This document shows, one piece after another, positions 32,464-41,264 of a stretch of DNA of 64,000 nucleotides (the first letter of the stretch is position 1; the number at the start of each line of letters is the position of its first letter). Below the pieces are notes generated by a model. That model made no database searches, had not been told where the DNA came from, and saw nothing but the letters and a program-made list of their open reading frames with translations. The position numbers and the translations under genes are program-made. Location of the stretch: the NCBI GenBank assembly GCA_028866575.1, contig JAGWHU010000006.1:1-64000 (forward strand). The letters are read 5' to 3'. The DNA comes from Candidatus Micrarchaeota archaeon (GTDB lineage: Archaea > Micrarchaeota > Micrarchaeia > Micrarchaeales > Micrarchaeaceae).

Positions 32464-34791
32464 ATGTTGCATAATCTAATAGACAGCTGGACAGCTTCGC
32501 TTGGTGGTGAAATAGAATCAGACGCTAAAGTGCAAGAAAGCAAAGTTGGCGAGCACGCCGCATCACCAAAGAGGCAGCAGAAGCGCTTCAACATGGAAGA
32601 CTGCGCAAGGCATGCGCTCGCGTTTGCGCTCTACCTGGTCATAGCCCTGGTGATGTTCTATCCGATAGCCCTGCACATGGGCACATATGCGCCGGGTACT
32701 GGAGCGGATACATACCAGAACCTTTGGGACATATGGTGGGTAAAGTACGCAGTATTCAACCTGCATACGAACGTATTCTACACGAAGATGATATTCTGGC
32801 CGATAGGGGCCAACCTTGCGTACCTCACGCTCACGCCGCTGCTTGGCATAATATCCGCGCCGCTCCAGGCGATAGGGACGGTATTCGCGTACAACGTGAT
32901 GTTCCTGCTCGGCTTTGCGCTCTCCGGTCTTACGATGTACGTGCTTGCCGATTACCTAACAAGTAATCGCTATGCGGCTGTAGTCTCGGGATTCGTGTTC
33001 GCCTTCAGCGCTTTCCACATCGCGCAGTCCTATTCGCACATACACTTCATGAACATAGAATGGATACCGCTGTTCGTGTATTTCCTTATAAGGACCATAA
33101 AAGATGACAGGAAATGGGCGAAATGGACAAACATTGCAGGCATGTCCGCAACCTTCGCGCTCACTACGCTGATGGGCAACATAGAGGAAACGATAATGCT
33201 GACGTTCGCGCTGGTGCTCATACTCGCTATTTATCTTTCGTACAGCGATACCAGGAAGCGCATGCTCAGCATAGGCTTCGTAGCATCGATGATTGCTTTC
33301 CTTGCGCTCGCGTTTGCGATAGGATCCTGGAACTTCATACCGTTGATTGGCGCTGTTAGCCATTCGGGAGGGCTAGGCGTTGCAAACTACCTCAACAATT
33401 TCACAACCAACGTGCAATGGAGCGTAAAGCCGGCTGCGCTATTCATACCAAGCTACTACAACGGGATAGTCTACTCGTCGGGGGTGCCCAGCTCCATAAA
33501 CAATTGGCTCTATGCACCCGACCCCGTGGAGAAGATAGGCTACATAGGCTACGTGGTACTTGCGCTTATGGCGTTTGCGATATACAAGTACAAGAGGGAC
33601 ATGCTGCCATGGGCCCTCGGCGCTGCGATATTCATATGGCTTGCGCTCGGCCCGCAGTTCGGGCTGTACCAGCTGTACCATGCGCTTCCTGGAATAAACG
33701 TGGTCAGGGAGCCTGGAAGGTTTGACCTCATCGCGACGCTGTTCATTGCGATACTTGCCGCATACGGCTCAAAGGCTGTCCTTGAGGCATTTGCCGGCAC
33801 CGACAAAAAGGCCGGAGCAAAGGCGGCATACATGATAGTCGCGATACTGATAGTCGTTATGTTCATGGAGAACAACGGGATGCCGCTATATAAATCGCCG
33901 TATTACATAACGCACGTCACGGTGCCTCCGCTGTACTACCAGCTTTCCAACCTCACTAGCAACTTCTCGGTGCTCGGTTTACCTGCGCTTCCAGCAGGAA
34001 ACAACCCCAACCTCTATCCTGGCGAGGACACCTATTACACATCGGTATCGCACAAGCCGCTTGTCGGTGGATACTCTGGAAGGCCCAACCTCACGAGCTC
34101 GCTCCTGCTCTACAACATACCCCTGACTGTGCAGACTAGCTACCTCATAACCAACGGCACAGGGACATACCCGTCGCCTGTGAACCAGAACTACACCAAC
34201 CAGACGCTGCTTTCGCTTTTCAACTACAACACGGACTTCGTCATACTGCACAAGAACGCCTTCACGCAGCAGGAGGGCCTGGCGCTCGCATCTTATATGT
34301 ACAGCGTTTTCGGCAACGCGATATACAACGACAACACAACCATGGCCTTTGAGACGCTCCACGCGATAAACAATTCGATATTCAAGAGCTATGTCGCTTA
34401 TCCGATACTGCTCGACTGGTCCTCGACAAACATATTCCTCAATGGAAGCTACCAGACGTTCTGGATACCAAGCAGGGGCGCGAGCATTGCAGTATATGCG
34501 CCATACACGTCGAGCGTGCCGCTGAGCGCGATAAACCCGTACAGCATATCCTACATCAACACCACGATAAGCTTCGTCGCATTCTCCAATGCCCAGCAAA
34601 CGCTTTCCATAGACCAGCCCTCAAGCGCAAACAGCGTCACCGCTGCCGCTACGATGAGCATATCCACGAAGCCGCAAAGGTATACAACTCACGTGACATT
34701 CGTATCCGGGCCCATAGGAAACCTGGTATATTTCGTGCAGTCGGGGAGCAGCCCGGTGCTGATAAACAACATAACATTCTCAAGAGGCTAG
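32464..34791 (+). CDS. Large multi-pass membrane protein, GT-C glycosyltransferase-like
   Basis: Up to 775 residues. After a 45-residue polar N-terminus come about ten or eleven membrane helices to residue about 475, then a large outside domain of about 300 residues with many N-x-S/T sequons. The first external loop has YAPGTGADTYQNLWDIWW, an acidic-aromatic motif like the DxD-type loop after TM1 in GT-C enzymes, and a later loop has HALPGINVVREPGRF, as in YfhO-like proteins. It probably transfers sugars from polyprenyl-phosphate carriers, fitting the DPM1-like enzyme elsewhere in the window. A TATA-like AATTTAAATG overlaps the proposed start, so the N-terminus may be shorter. Confidence 0.7.
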   Translation: MLHNLIDSWTASLGGEIESDAKVQESKVGEHAASPKRQQKRFNMEDCARHALAFALYLVIALVMFYPIALHMGTYAPGTGADTYQNLWDIWWVKYAVFNLHTNVFYTKMIFWPIGANLAYLTLTPLLGIISAPLQAIGTVFAYNVMFLLGFALSGLTMYVLADYLTSNRYAAVVSGFVFAFSAFHIAQSYSHIHFMNIEWIPLFVYFLIRTIKDDRKWAKWTNIAGMSATFALTTLMGNIEETIMLTFALVLILAIYLSYSDTRKRMLSIGFVASMIAFLALAFAIGSWNFIPLIGAVSHSGGLGVANYLNNFTTNVQWSVKPAALFIPSYYNGIVYSSGVPSSINNWLYAPDPVEKIGYIGYVVLALMAFAIYKYKRDMLPWALGAAIFIWLALGPQFGLYQLYHALPGINVVREPGRFDLIATLFIAILAAYGSKAVLEAFAGTDKKAGAKAAYMIVAILIVVMFMENNGMPLYKSPYYITHVTVPPLYYQLSNLTSNFSVLGLPALPAGNNPNLYPGEDTYYTSVSHKPLVGGYSGRPNLTSSLLLYNIPLTVQTSYLITNGTGTYPSPVNQNYTNQTLLSLFNYNTDFVILHKNAFTQQEGLALASYMYSVFGNAIYNDNTTMAFETLHAINNSIFKSYVAYPILLDWSSTNIFLNGSYQTFWIPSRGASIAVYAPYTSSVPLSAINPYSISYINTTISFVAFSNAQQTLSIDQPSSANSVTAAATMSISTKPQRYTTHVTFVSGPIGNLVYFVQSGSSPVLINNITFSRG

Positions 34792-34820
34792 TCATTCAGC
34801 CCATATTGCATGGTAAGTAC

Positions 34821-35255
34821 ATGGGAAAAAGGCTGATATTGCTTGCCGCATTGGTGGCGGTTGCATCATTGATTATACTTATAGCGCTAGTGGTGCCTTT
34901 CGAGCAGCAGCAGGCGATAAGGTCAGAAACGCAGTCCACTGGCACGTGCTCCATGCTCAACGAATCCGCAAGCAAGACAATAATAACGTGCAGGGTAGGA
35001 GAGCGGATTGGCGGCTTCAAGCTGCTGAAAGTAGGAATGCTTTCCGCTCAGATACTGGTGTACGACGACTGCGGCGCATGCGTCCATACTTCATCAAACG
35101 AAAACCAGTTCCTGAAGGTAATCGATATCAACGTATACCAGAGGTTCGGCAGCCCATGCTGGGGCATATACCCTACAGAGCTGTTATCCACTGATGTCAT
35201 AAACGGCAGCGCCACTTTCGAATCCAACATGTCCGGGGAGATGTACTGCATCTAG
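34821..35255 (+). CDS. Small membrane-anchored extracellular protein with CxxC
   Basis: About 144 residues: one N-terminal membrane helix (ILLAALVAVASLIILIALVV) and an outside domain with six cysteines, including DDCGACVHTSS (C-x-x-C). The pairs could be disulfides or a redox motif, but no thioredoxin fold is evident. GGTAAG before the ATG is the likely ribosome binding site; it follows the large membrane protein by 29 nt and is probably co-transcribed. Unassigned family. Confidence 0.6.
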   Translation: MGKRLILLAALVAVASLIILIALVVPFEQQQAIRSETQSTGTCSMLNESASKTIITCRVGERIGGFKLLKVGMLSAQILVYDDCGACVHTSSNENQFLKVIDINVYQRFGSPCWGIYPTELLSTDVINGSATFESNMSGEMYCI

Positions 35256-35269
35256 ATTGGCTATGCATT

Positions 35270-36205
35270 TCAGATCGGGCAGCCGCCGTAGGTGCTTGTA
35301 TTTGCTATGGGTGTGAAAACCGCGGTGTTGTTTGAGTATATGCTAGTTAACTTGAACTCCGTGTTGTCGCATGCATATCCAACTGTTGAATTCACGTGTA
35401 TGGTTGTGTTTACCCCGACGTTGCTTGCCACGGGATACTGGACGTACAGGAGCCCGGATACGGTTCCGGAATTATAGTCGACGCCCTGCACCAGGAAGTT
35501 GCTTACACGCTGCCCGGCGCGCACGTTTACCGAAGTTCCGTAAGTGGTCCCGTTGTTATGGTTGCCCCCGCCTCCCAGGCCTATGCCAATCCTTGCCTTT
35601 ATGCTGCCCATTATCGATGCTACGCTGCCTATGTTGGTGTTTATGTTGACCGATGAGTTGCTGTTTATGACTATCGCCCTTGCGGCAGGAGCCATCACAT
35701 ACGTAGTGGAATTTGCGCCTGAATGCGCATTGACCGTAGGGAAAAGATCCACGAGAACTGCGGATGAGCTTGAATTCACCTTTTGTTGCCCTGTCACTGC
35801 AACGCTGACCTGCGAATTCGGTACTGTCACGTTGTAAGTTGTATTGTTCACCACGATCTGCGCCGAGGTTATGTCAAACCTCACGAGATTGATGCTGGAA
35901 TTTGATGACACATCTGCGCTCGCTATCGTCTTCGAGACGTTTACCAGCGCCATCAGGTCGACTGTACCGCTGCCTGATGCGTTTATCCAGCCTGACTGGC
36001 TTGCGTTTCCGGTGCTATGGACCTGCACCGAGGAATACGCAACGATTAGGTGCTGCGTCCCCTGTGGAACGTTGGGCGGGTCGGTCATCTGCACTGCAAG
36101 CCTTGACATTCCCGAACCAAGACCTCCCATGGACAGGAAGTAAACAGCAACCACTGCCAATATCACCAATACCAGCGCAACTGCATACAGCGTTTTTGAT
36201 GCCAT
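35270..36205 (-). CDS. DUF4382-like membrane-anchored protein
   Basis: A 311-residue protein with one N-terminal membrane helix (LYAVALVLVILAVVAVYFL). The outside region begins RLAVQMTDPPNVPQGTQHLIVAYSSVQVHST and continues GWINASGSGTVDLMALVNV, then a ..LVRFDITSAQIVVN segment: the strand order of DUF4382 beta-sandwich domains found in surface lipoproteins. Sequons are numerous. The C-terminal 110 residues (IGLGGGGNHNNGTTYG onward) are less conserved. Function unknown; likely cell-surface carbohydrate or matrix binding. Confidence 0.7.
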   Translation of the reverse strand: MASKTLYAVALVLVILAVVAVYFLSMGGLGSGMSRLAVQMTDPPNVPQGTQHLIVAYSSVQVHSTGNASQSGWINASGSGTVDLMALVNVSKTIASADVSSNSSINLVRFDITSAQIVVNNTTYNVTVPNSQVSVAVTGQQKVNSSSSAVLVDLFPTVNAHSGANSTTYVMAPAARAIVINSNSSVNINTNIGSVASIMGSIKARIGIGLGGGGNHNNGTTYGTSVNVRAGQRVSNFLVQGVDYNSGTVSGLLYVQYPVASNVGVNTTIHVNSTVGYACDNTEFKLTSIYSNNTAVFTPIANTSTYGGCPI

Positions 36206-36349
36206 ATAATCAATTCTACTTTGTAGAAATGTGCTTTTAATACTTGGCAGGTATTACGGTTAGGCATATGCAAAACAAGCCCGATGCGGAATCGGAAAAA
36301 CGGAAAACAATCATGCTCCCCAACTAACGATGGACCTGCTAGGCGTCTT

Positions 36350-36952
36350 TCAGTTTAGCCTAACTATCTTGTACAACGGATTTACCTTTGCTATGGAATC
36401 TATTACCCCTTTTAATTCAGGGTCCTTTTCGTTTGATCGCATGGCGTTTATCAGTCCATTCGAAAATTCGGTCCTTCGATCAAGCCATGTAGTCATAATG
36501 GATATAATCTGGGGCAATATTACTGCAGCCTTTATGTTCTTTTTGTCCTGGACATGCTCGGATTCAAGAATCCCGTTATAATTCATGACAAATGTGGCTA
36601 TGGCACCCTTGTCATCGCACTGGTATTGGGCAATTAGCGGCTTGAGCGTTAGCCTCACGGTACTTTCGCTGAATTCATCGTACCTGATCCTTCCCATACC
36701 GAGCTTATCCCTCAGCACGAACATGTTCATCTCCAGTGGTTTAATGACCTCTTTCACCAGCCTGGACATCTCCTCCCTTGTTTCTTGATCCGGTATGTGG
36801 AATGCGCGCGCCAATTCCAACCCCTCGTCCTTCCTTAAGGCATGCGCGATAATGTATGCAGGTATACCGATCCTCATTATGGACCTATCGTCAAATTTTT
36901 TCCTAAGGAGGGATGCCGCCTCTTCGAGCTTGCCGTAACTTGTAGTTGCCAT
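36350..36952 (-). CDS. Hypothetical helical protein
   Basis: A 200-residue soluble alpha-helical protein with mixed charge. It has no membrane segment and no recognised motif; segments like LRKKFDDRSIMRIGIPAYIIAHALRKDEG suggest helical packing. TATA-like AATATTATAAAAG lies about 38 nt upstream. Located alone between the DUF4382-like protein and the ArsR regulator. Confidence 0.55.
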   Translation of the reverse strand: MATTSYGKLEEAASLLRKKFDDRSIMRIGIPAYIIAHALRKDEGLELARAFHIPDQETREEMSRLVKEVIKPLEMNMFVLRDKLGMGRIRYDEFSESTVRLTLKPLIAQYQCDDKGAIATFVMNYNGILESEHVQDKKNIKAAVILPQIISIMTTWLDRRTEFSNGLINAMRSNEKDPELKGVIDSIAKVNPLYKIVRLN

Positions 36953-37074
36953 ATTAACACGGTTTTATCACAGGTTCGTATGGCTTTTATAATATTTATA
37001 TGTTTTTTTAAGGATTTTGAAAGGGATGCTATTAGCTTAAGGACATAGGTTTGCCCTCAGAATATGCGCGGTTA

Positions 37075-37395
37075 TTATGGCTTGGATCTGCCCCTCTTGC
37101 CTGCCCTGCCCTTGAAGTAATGCTTCAGGTTGTGCAGCGGGTACGCCCAAAACGCATCAACGAACTCGAACAGCTCATTCATGCCATCGGCGTTGAGGGA
37201 GTAAATCCTTCGCTGACCCTCCCTGCGCTCTGTTATGAGCCCTGCATCCTTGAGGATCCTCAGGTGGGTGGACAGGGCCGGCATGGTGAAATTGAACTTT
37301 ACGACAATCTCGCCAGGGCTCTTCTCGCCGTCTATCAGCATGAGCAAAACCTTTCTGCGGCTGTCATCGGCCAGTGCCTTCCATACGGTTCCCAT
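37075..37395 (-). CDS. ArsR-family transcriptional regulator
   Basis: A 106-residue winged-helix repressor. It opens MGTVWKALADDSRRKVLLMLIDGEKSPGEIVVKF, with the HTH recognition helix in MPALSTHLRILKDAGLI and wing ERREGQRRIYSLN. No metal-binding cysteines are present, so it is of the SdpR-like non-metal group rather than an arsenic or zinc sensor. It lies 13 nt downstream of a small two-helix membrane protein in the same direction, a layout similar to the SdpR/SdpI pairs in bacteria. Confidence 0.88.
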   Translation of the reverse strand: MGTVWKALADDSRRKVLLMLIDGEKSPGEIVVKFNFTMPALSTHLRILKDAGLITERREGQRRIYSLNADGMNELFEFVDAFWAYPLHNLKHYFKGRAGKRGRSKP

Positions 37396-37408
37396 TATGT
37401 CAACTATT

Positions 37409-37591
37409 TCATGTCAAAAAGGACAGCGCAATGAATACTGCGCTCAGCACTATCTCAAGCAATATGAGCGCTATCGGTATGGGGATCTTTGTGTGCTTTA
37501 TTCCCTTCCTTTGCAGCCAGTAGGCCAGGACACTTGTCACCCAGGCTATCAGCAATCCAATCCCGACGCCCCGGAAATATGGGTTTCTCAT
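37409..37591 (-). CDS. Small two-helix membrane protein upstream of the ArsR regulator
   Basis: A 60-residue protein with two hydrophobic helices (GVGIGLLIAWVTSVLAYWL and IPIALILLEIVLSAVFIALSFL) and a short basic loop. ATG 37591 has GTGATAA just upstream; an earlier in-frame start at 37615 lacks a site. A TATA-like AACATTTAAATAC is further upstream. It may be a small partner of the regulator, by operon context only. Confidence 0.55.
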   Translation of the reverse strand: MRNPYFRGVGIGLLIAWVTSVLAYWLQRKGIKHTKIPIPIALILLEIVLSAVFIALSFLT

Positions 37592-37615
37592 GTTATCACG
37601 TTTGAATATTAACAC

Positions 37616-37789
37616 AGAATGGGTTCCTATCCGGCTTCAGTCCTTCAGATCCCATAACATATTAATGATTAAATAAGTATTTAAATGTTTATGTAGTAAT
37701 GTGCCCTTTCCGCTTGGCTGAATTGAACAACCATCCGCAGCAAGCCTGAAACGGGTCCGCGGTTCTGCTTAATCAAAGTTCGGTTCTGG
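37616..37789. other. Intergenic stretch
   Basis: Holds the AT-rich promoter region of the small membrane protein/ArsR pair (ATTTAAATAC on the minus strand near 37680) and a GC-richer part with no convincing gene. Confidence 0.4.
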
Positions 37790-38047
37790 TTACATCCTAC
37801 CGTATACTTTGCTCCTATGTCCGACCCTCACGACAAATATCAGCATGTGGTTGGATTGTATATCCATTATCACCCTGTAATCCCCTATCCTCAAGCTGAA
37901 CAGCGGCATGCCCTTTAGACGTTTTACGAATCTGAATGGATCATCCTTTATACCCTCCAATTTTCTTGATATTCGTGCTGCCGTCCTTCTGTCAATAGAA
38001 CCAAGATTTTCTTTTGCAGTATCAGAGAGCTTTATTACATAGCTCAT
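37790..38047 (-). CDS. RelE/ParE-family toxin
   Basis: An 85-residue RelE-superfamily ribonuclease-like toxin: MSYVIKLSDTAKENLGSIDRR at the N-terminus, KLEGIKDDPFRFVKRLKG, LRIGDYRVIMDI and FVVRVGHRSKVYGRM at the C-terminus, matching RelE beta strands with the conserved basic residues (Arg in RIGDYR, Arg and Lys near the end). It overlaps the upstream antitoxin gene by 4 bp (ATGA), a translational coupling typical of these operons. Confidence 0.9.
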   Translation of the reverse strand: MSYVIKLSDTAKENLGSIDRRTAARISRKLEGIKDDPFRFVKRLKGMPLFSLRIGDYRVIMDIQSNHMLIFVVRVGHRSKVYGRM

Positions 38048-38277
38048 TTAATCCCTATATCTTTCTTTACTTCATCTAGGGAATAAACCTTGCCTTTCTT
38101 TATGTCGTCTAGAGATTTTTCTATGTCCCTTATCTCCTCTTTTGAAAGCGGCTCTTCGTCGATTGCCATGTTTGTGAGCCTTTCGATTACCGAGCCCATA
38201 GATTCATTCGGATATATCTTTAACATGTCTAGCTTCTTTTTTATGCTCTTTTTTACCTGAATTGTCGTGGTTTCCAT
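38044..38277 (-). CDS. RelB-like antitoxin
   Basis: A 77-residue partner of the toxin. The N-terminal METTTIQVKKSIKKKLDMLK is a ribbon-helix-helix-like DNA-binding start, followed by an acidic helical C-terminus (KEEIRDIEKSLDDIKKGK, VYSLDEVKKDIGIK) that would wrap the toxin. ATG 38277 is chosen over a longer frame whose extra 15 residues are hydrophobic and lie in the TATA-rich promoter. First gene of the pair, so it probably autoregulates. Confidence 0.85.
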   Translation of the reverse strand: METTTIQVKKSIKKKLDMLKIYPNESMGSVIERLTNMAIDEEPLSKEEIRDIEKSLDDIKKGKVYSLDEVKKDIGIK

Positions 38278-38356
38278 AAATATTATATGTATATATAAGT
38301 ACTTATAGTTTTCTATAAGCATTGATACATTCGATTCTAAGTTCGTTTCTCGTATA

Positions 38357-38428
38357 TGGGCCCGCGGAGAATCGAACTCCGTATCTTCACGTTGTCAACG
38401 TGACGTCTTACCAATCGACTACGAGCCC
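38357..38428 (-). tRNA. tRNA-Val(GAC)
   Basis: A 72-nt cloverleaf on the minus strand: acceptor GGGCTCG/CGGGCCC, anticodon stem TCACG/CGTGA, loop TTGACAA with anticodon GAC, T-arm CGGAG-TTCGATT-CTCCG and discriminator A. It ends 3 nt from the RNase Z stop codon on the same strand. An intron is not present. Confidence 0.93.
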
Positions 38429-38431
38429 CTG

Positions 38432-39319
38432 TCAAAGATTTATTACCATCCCGTCCTTTGCTATCTGCGTGTTCCTGAATACCTTCCTTGCCTCTTTTGC
38501 AAGCACCTCGGCATCCTTGTACCTTGCGCTCGGGTGAGTTATCACGAGCATTTTCGCCTTCGCCTTCCTCGCTATGTCCGCGGCCTCAATTGCCGTAGAA
38601 TGGAAGCGCTCCTTGGCGAGATTGCTTTCCTTGTCGGAATACGTCGACTCGTGCACCAGTATGTCGGCATTACTCGCGGCGCTTATGGTGGCCTTCGTCG
38701 GCCTTGTATCCGTAGCATAAACTATCTTCCTTCCGATCTTCTTCGTGCTCACGTCACCGAGCCTTATTATCTTGTTGTTTATTTTTATGTGTTTCTTTTT
38801 CAGGAGCGTGCTGAACGTTTCTCCCTTCAATCCCAGGTTTTTTATCTTCGGCTTTATGAACCTCACGGTGTCGTTTTCCTTGAACACGAATCCGTATGTG
38901 CTTGCGGTATGCACCAGCCTGAATGCGCTTATGGAGAAATCCTTCCCTTTGTATATCTCCCCGCTCCTTACTTTCCTTATGATTATCCTGTAGTTTATTG
39001 TAGCCTTGTCGAATCCTATCAGCGTCTCGAGCGCCTTCTCCCCTCCCTCGGGTATGAATATCTCCAGCGGCTTCGTCCTGTTTGTCAGTGTCAATGTCCT
39101 TACGAGCCCCGCTATCCCTATCGTGTGGTCGCCGTGTATGTGCGTCAGGAATACAGCCCTGACCTTTGCTATGCTGACCGAGTGCTGCATCATCTGCCTC
39201 TGGGTCCCCTCCCCGCAGTCGAACATGAATATGTCTCCGTCATGGTAGATCGCTATGCTGGGCATGCCCCTCGCCTTCGTAGGCACTGATCCTGCTGTAC
39301 CAAAGAATAGCAGCTTCAT
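38432..39319 (-). CDS. rnz: Ribonuclease Z (tRNA 3'-end processing)
   Basis: A 295-residue short-form RNase Z, a metallo-beta-lactamase endonuclease that removes the 3' trailer of tRNA precursors. Zinc-binding HIHGDH (His60, His62, Asp64, His65), TDTRPT, and the late His (VITHPSAR region) are present, with the PxKxRG motif-like SVPTKARG at the start. The flexible arm used for tRNA binding is in the middle. AGTGATC precedes the ATG; the gene overlaps the upstream NFACT-like gene by 4 bp. A tRNA-Val lies immediately downstream. Confidence 0.95.
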   Translation of the reverse strand: MKLLFFGTAGSVPTKARGMPSIAIYHDGDIFMFDCGEGTQRQMMQHSVSIAKVRAVFLTHIHGDHTIGIAGLVRTLTLTNRTKPLEIFIPEGGEKALETLIGFDKATINYRIIIRKVRSGEIYKGKDFSISAFRLVHTASTYGFVFKENDTVRFIKPKIKNLGLKGETFSTLLKKKHIKINNKIIRLGDVSTKKIGRKIVYATDTRPTKATISAASNADILVHESTYSDKESNLAKERFHSTAIEAADIARKAKAKMLVITHPSARYKDAEVLAKEARKVFRNTQIAKDGMVINL

Positions 39320-40452
39320 TTTTGATCACTGTCTTCAACACTGAGCGATACTGTCTTATCTTTCCTGTTTATGCTTATTATTCTTGCCCTGTCTGGCGTG
39401 TACACCGATTCCATTCCTGCGCTTCTGTCCTTCATCCTGCCCTTCAGCTCCTCTATCATCGAGTTGAGCTCGTGCATGTGGCCCATTATGTAGTCCCCGG
39501 CCTCCCTGCTCCGCAGCATGTCGCTGTCGATGCCTTCCAGTATCTTCTCCTGCTTGGCTATGCTGGCCAGTATCCTCTCCTCTTCCAGGTTGGCTTTCTC
39601 CTTCTGCATCGGCGCGTTGCTGTAGATGAAATCAAGGCATTCCTCAAGGGAATCGAACTGCCTTGTTTCCATTGAGGAGTATTTCCCGATGCTGCACAGC
39701 GAGAAATTCTCGGAAGCACCATTGCCCACATATGCGATGAACCTCGGGCGCTCAAGGCATTCCGACACTATCTCCAGCATGCTCTTCATTATCCTGCTTA
39801 TTGTAGCTGGATCTGCATCGCCGATCCTTGACTTATTGTCTGCTTCTGCCCTTGCAAGCGCCTCCTCTATGTACATCTTCCCTATCCCTGTCCTTTTGGT
39901 AAGGTAGTTGAGCATCGTGAGCTCTTTCCCCGCATTTTCCATCTCCTTGGCTATCAGCTCAGCGTTCCCTTCCTGCGATATGTCAAGCGCAGGGTTTTCC
40001 GGAAGCCTGTAAACGGAGTTCGGCCTCACCCTCCTGTCCTTGAAATCGTGCACCCTGTACGCAAGGAGTATGTTCATATCATGGTTTACTACCACCATGT
40101 TGCCCTTTCCGAACATCTCCAGTATTATGCTTTCTTCCTCGCCTTTCCTCTCGAGCCTCAGCGCGATTATCCTGTCGTTGCCGAGTTGCTCAACCCTCTT
40201 TATGCGCGCGCCGCCTATCCTCTTCCTTGCTGCAATGGAGAAGTTGGTCGCGCTCTCCTTTATCTCTATTGTTTCCGTCCCGTTCAGCGAGTACGGCAGC
40301 AGGCACTGCAGGTTGGCCTTCTCGCCCTTCCTGCTCAGCTTCAGCCTGAACCTGTCCTTGTCCAATTCGTAGAACTGGTCTATGTAGAATCCCTCAATCC
40401 GCCTGAGCTCACCTGCAAGCCGCGTAAGCTCAAGCGTATACAGCTCGCGCAT
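39316..40452 (-). CDS. NFACT/RqcH-family protein lacking the C-terminal half
   Basis: A 378-residue protein related to RqcH/NEMF, ribosome-quality-control factors that bind stalled 60S/50S subunits and add C-terminal tails. Present: the NFACT-N domain (MRELYTLELTRLAGELRRI, LGNDRIIALRLER with the conserved Asp-Arg, YRLPENPALD), an HhH-like centre (KRTGIGKMYIEEAL) and the beginning of the coiled coil. Missing: the rest of the coiled coil and the NFACT-R domain, so the protein is only about 60% of normal length (about 600-680). It ends in an ordinary stop, coupled to RNase Z. The frame is intact, so it is a genuine short form. Confidence 0.8.
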   Translation of the reverse strand: MRELYTLELTRLAGELRRIEGFYIDQFYELDKDRFRLKLSRKGEKANLQCLLPYSLNGTETIEIKESATNFSIAARKRIGGARIKRVEQLGNDRIIALRLERKGEEESIILEMFGKGNMVVVNHDMNILLAYRVHDFKDRRVRPNSVYRLPENPALDISQEGNAELIAKEMENAGKELTMLNYLTKRTGIGKMYIEEALARAEADNKSRIGDADPATISRIMKSMLEIVSECLERPRFIAYVGNGASENFSLCSIGKYSSMETRQFDSLEECLDFIYSNAPMQKEKANLEEERILASIAKQEKILEGIDSDMLRSREAGDYIMGHMHELNSMIEELKGRMKDRSAGMESVYTPDRARIISINRKDKTVSLSVEDSDQK

Positions 40453-40454
40453 AA

Positions 40455-41249
40455 CTATCGCATGAGTAGTTTCTTCTTCCTCCCCTCTTCCTTCGCTATC
40501 TTCGAGAAGAGCATCGCCCTCTTGTAGGCCTTAGCGGTGTCCTCGAACGCGGTCCCTATCTGCGCTATGTCGCCGCCGCTTGAATACACGCCGCGCAATT
40601 CATCCACTGTTGTTATTCCTCCGGCAACTATGTAGGGCACGCTTATGACTGACTTCACAGCCTTTATCATCTCCCTCGGCACAGGGCCAGATCCCTGCAG
40701 CTTCGGGTTCGATCCCGTGTCCGTTATTATGAACCTGTTGCCCAGGAATTCCCCAGACATCGCAAGCGCTGCGGCTATCTTTGGCTTTTCCCTAGGCACG
40801 AAGTTTGCATCGCCGACCCATCCTACAGTTCCCCCTGGATGCACTATTACGTATCCGACAGGCAGCGGCTCTATCCTGTATTTCTTTATCACCGGCGCCG
40901 CGAGCATCTGCGCCTGTGTTATCCAGTACGGGTTCCTTGCGTTGAGTAGCGACATGAAGTATATCGCATCGGAGTACTTCGTTATGGTTGCTATGTTTCC
41001 GGGGAACAGGACCAGAGGTATCTCTATTGCATCCTTTATGCCGCGCGCCACTTCGTCCAGCATCTCGCCCTGCGCGCCGGTGCTTCCGCCCAATAGTATC
41101 ATGTCAGCGCCCCCCCTTGCGAGCTCCTTTGCGGTCCTTACGGCGCTGGACTCGTCCCTGAAGTCAACAGGGTCGATAAGGCTGAAGAGCATCGCGCCCT
41201 TCGATTCAAGCATCTCGTGTATGTACAACTCTACCTTTCCTATCTTCAT
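40455..41249 (-). CDS. Geranylgeranylglyceryl-phosphate synthase
   Basis: About 264 residues. The enzyme makes the first ether bond of archaeal lipids, joining sn-glycerol-1-phosphate and geranylgeranyl diphosphate. TIM-barrel signatures are VLFPGNIATITKYSDAIYFMSLLN, PVGYVIVHPGG, ITDTGSNPKLQGSGPVP and IVAGGITTVDELRG with IAQIGTAFED for phosphate binding. ATG 41249 has GAGTGATA upstream; a GTG three codons earlier is possible. Good evidence that the organism is an archaeon with its own lipid synthesis. Confidence 0.95.
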   Translation of the reverse strand: MKIGKVELYIHEMLESKGAMLFSLIDPVDFRDESSAVRTAKELARGGADMILLGGSTGAQGEMLDEVARGIKDAIEIPLVLFPGNIATITKYSDAIYFMSLLNARNPYWITQAQMLAAPVIKKYRIEPLPVGYVIVHPGGTVGWVGDANFVPREKPKIAAALAMSGEFLGNRFIITDTGSNPKLQGSGPVPREMIKAVKSVISVPYIVAGGITTVDELRGVYSSGGDIAQIGTAFEDTAKAYKRAMLFSKIAKEEGRKKKLLMR

Positions 41250-41264
41250 CACTATCACTCAATA

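Noticed and set aside
38534-39289. 251-codon plus-strand frame
   Set aside because: Antisense to RNase Z, which has an intact catalytic site.
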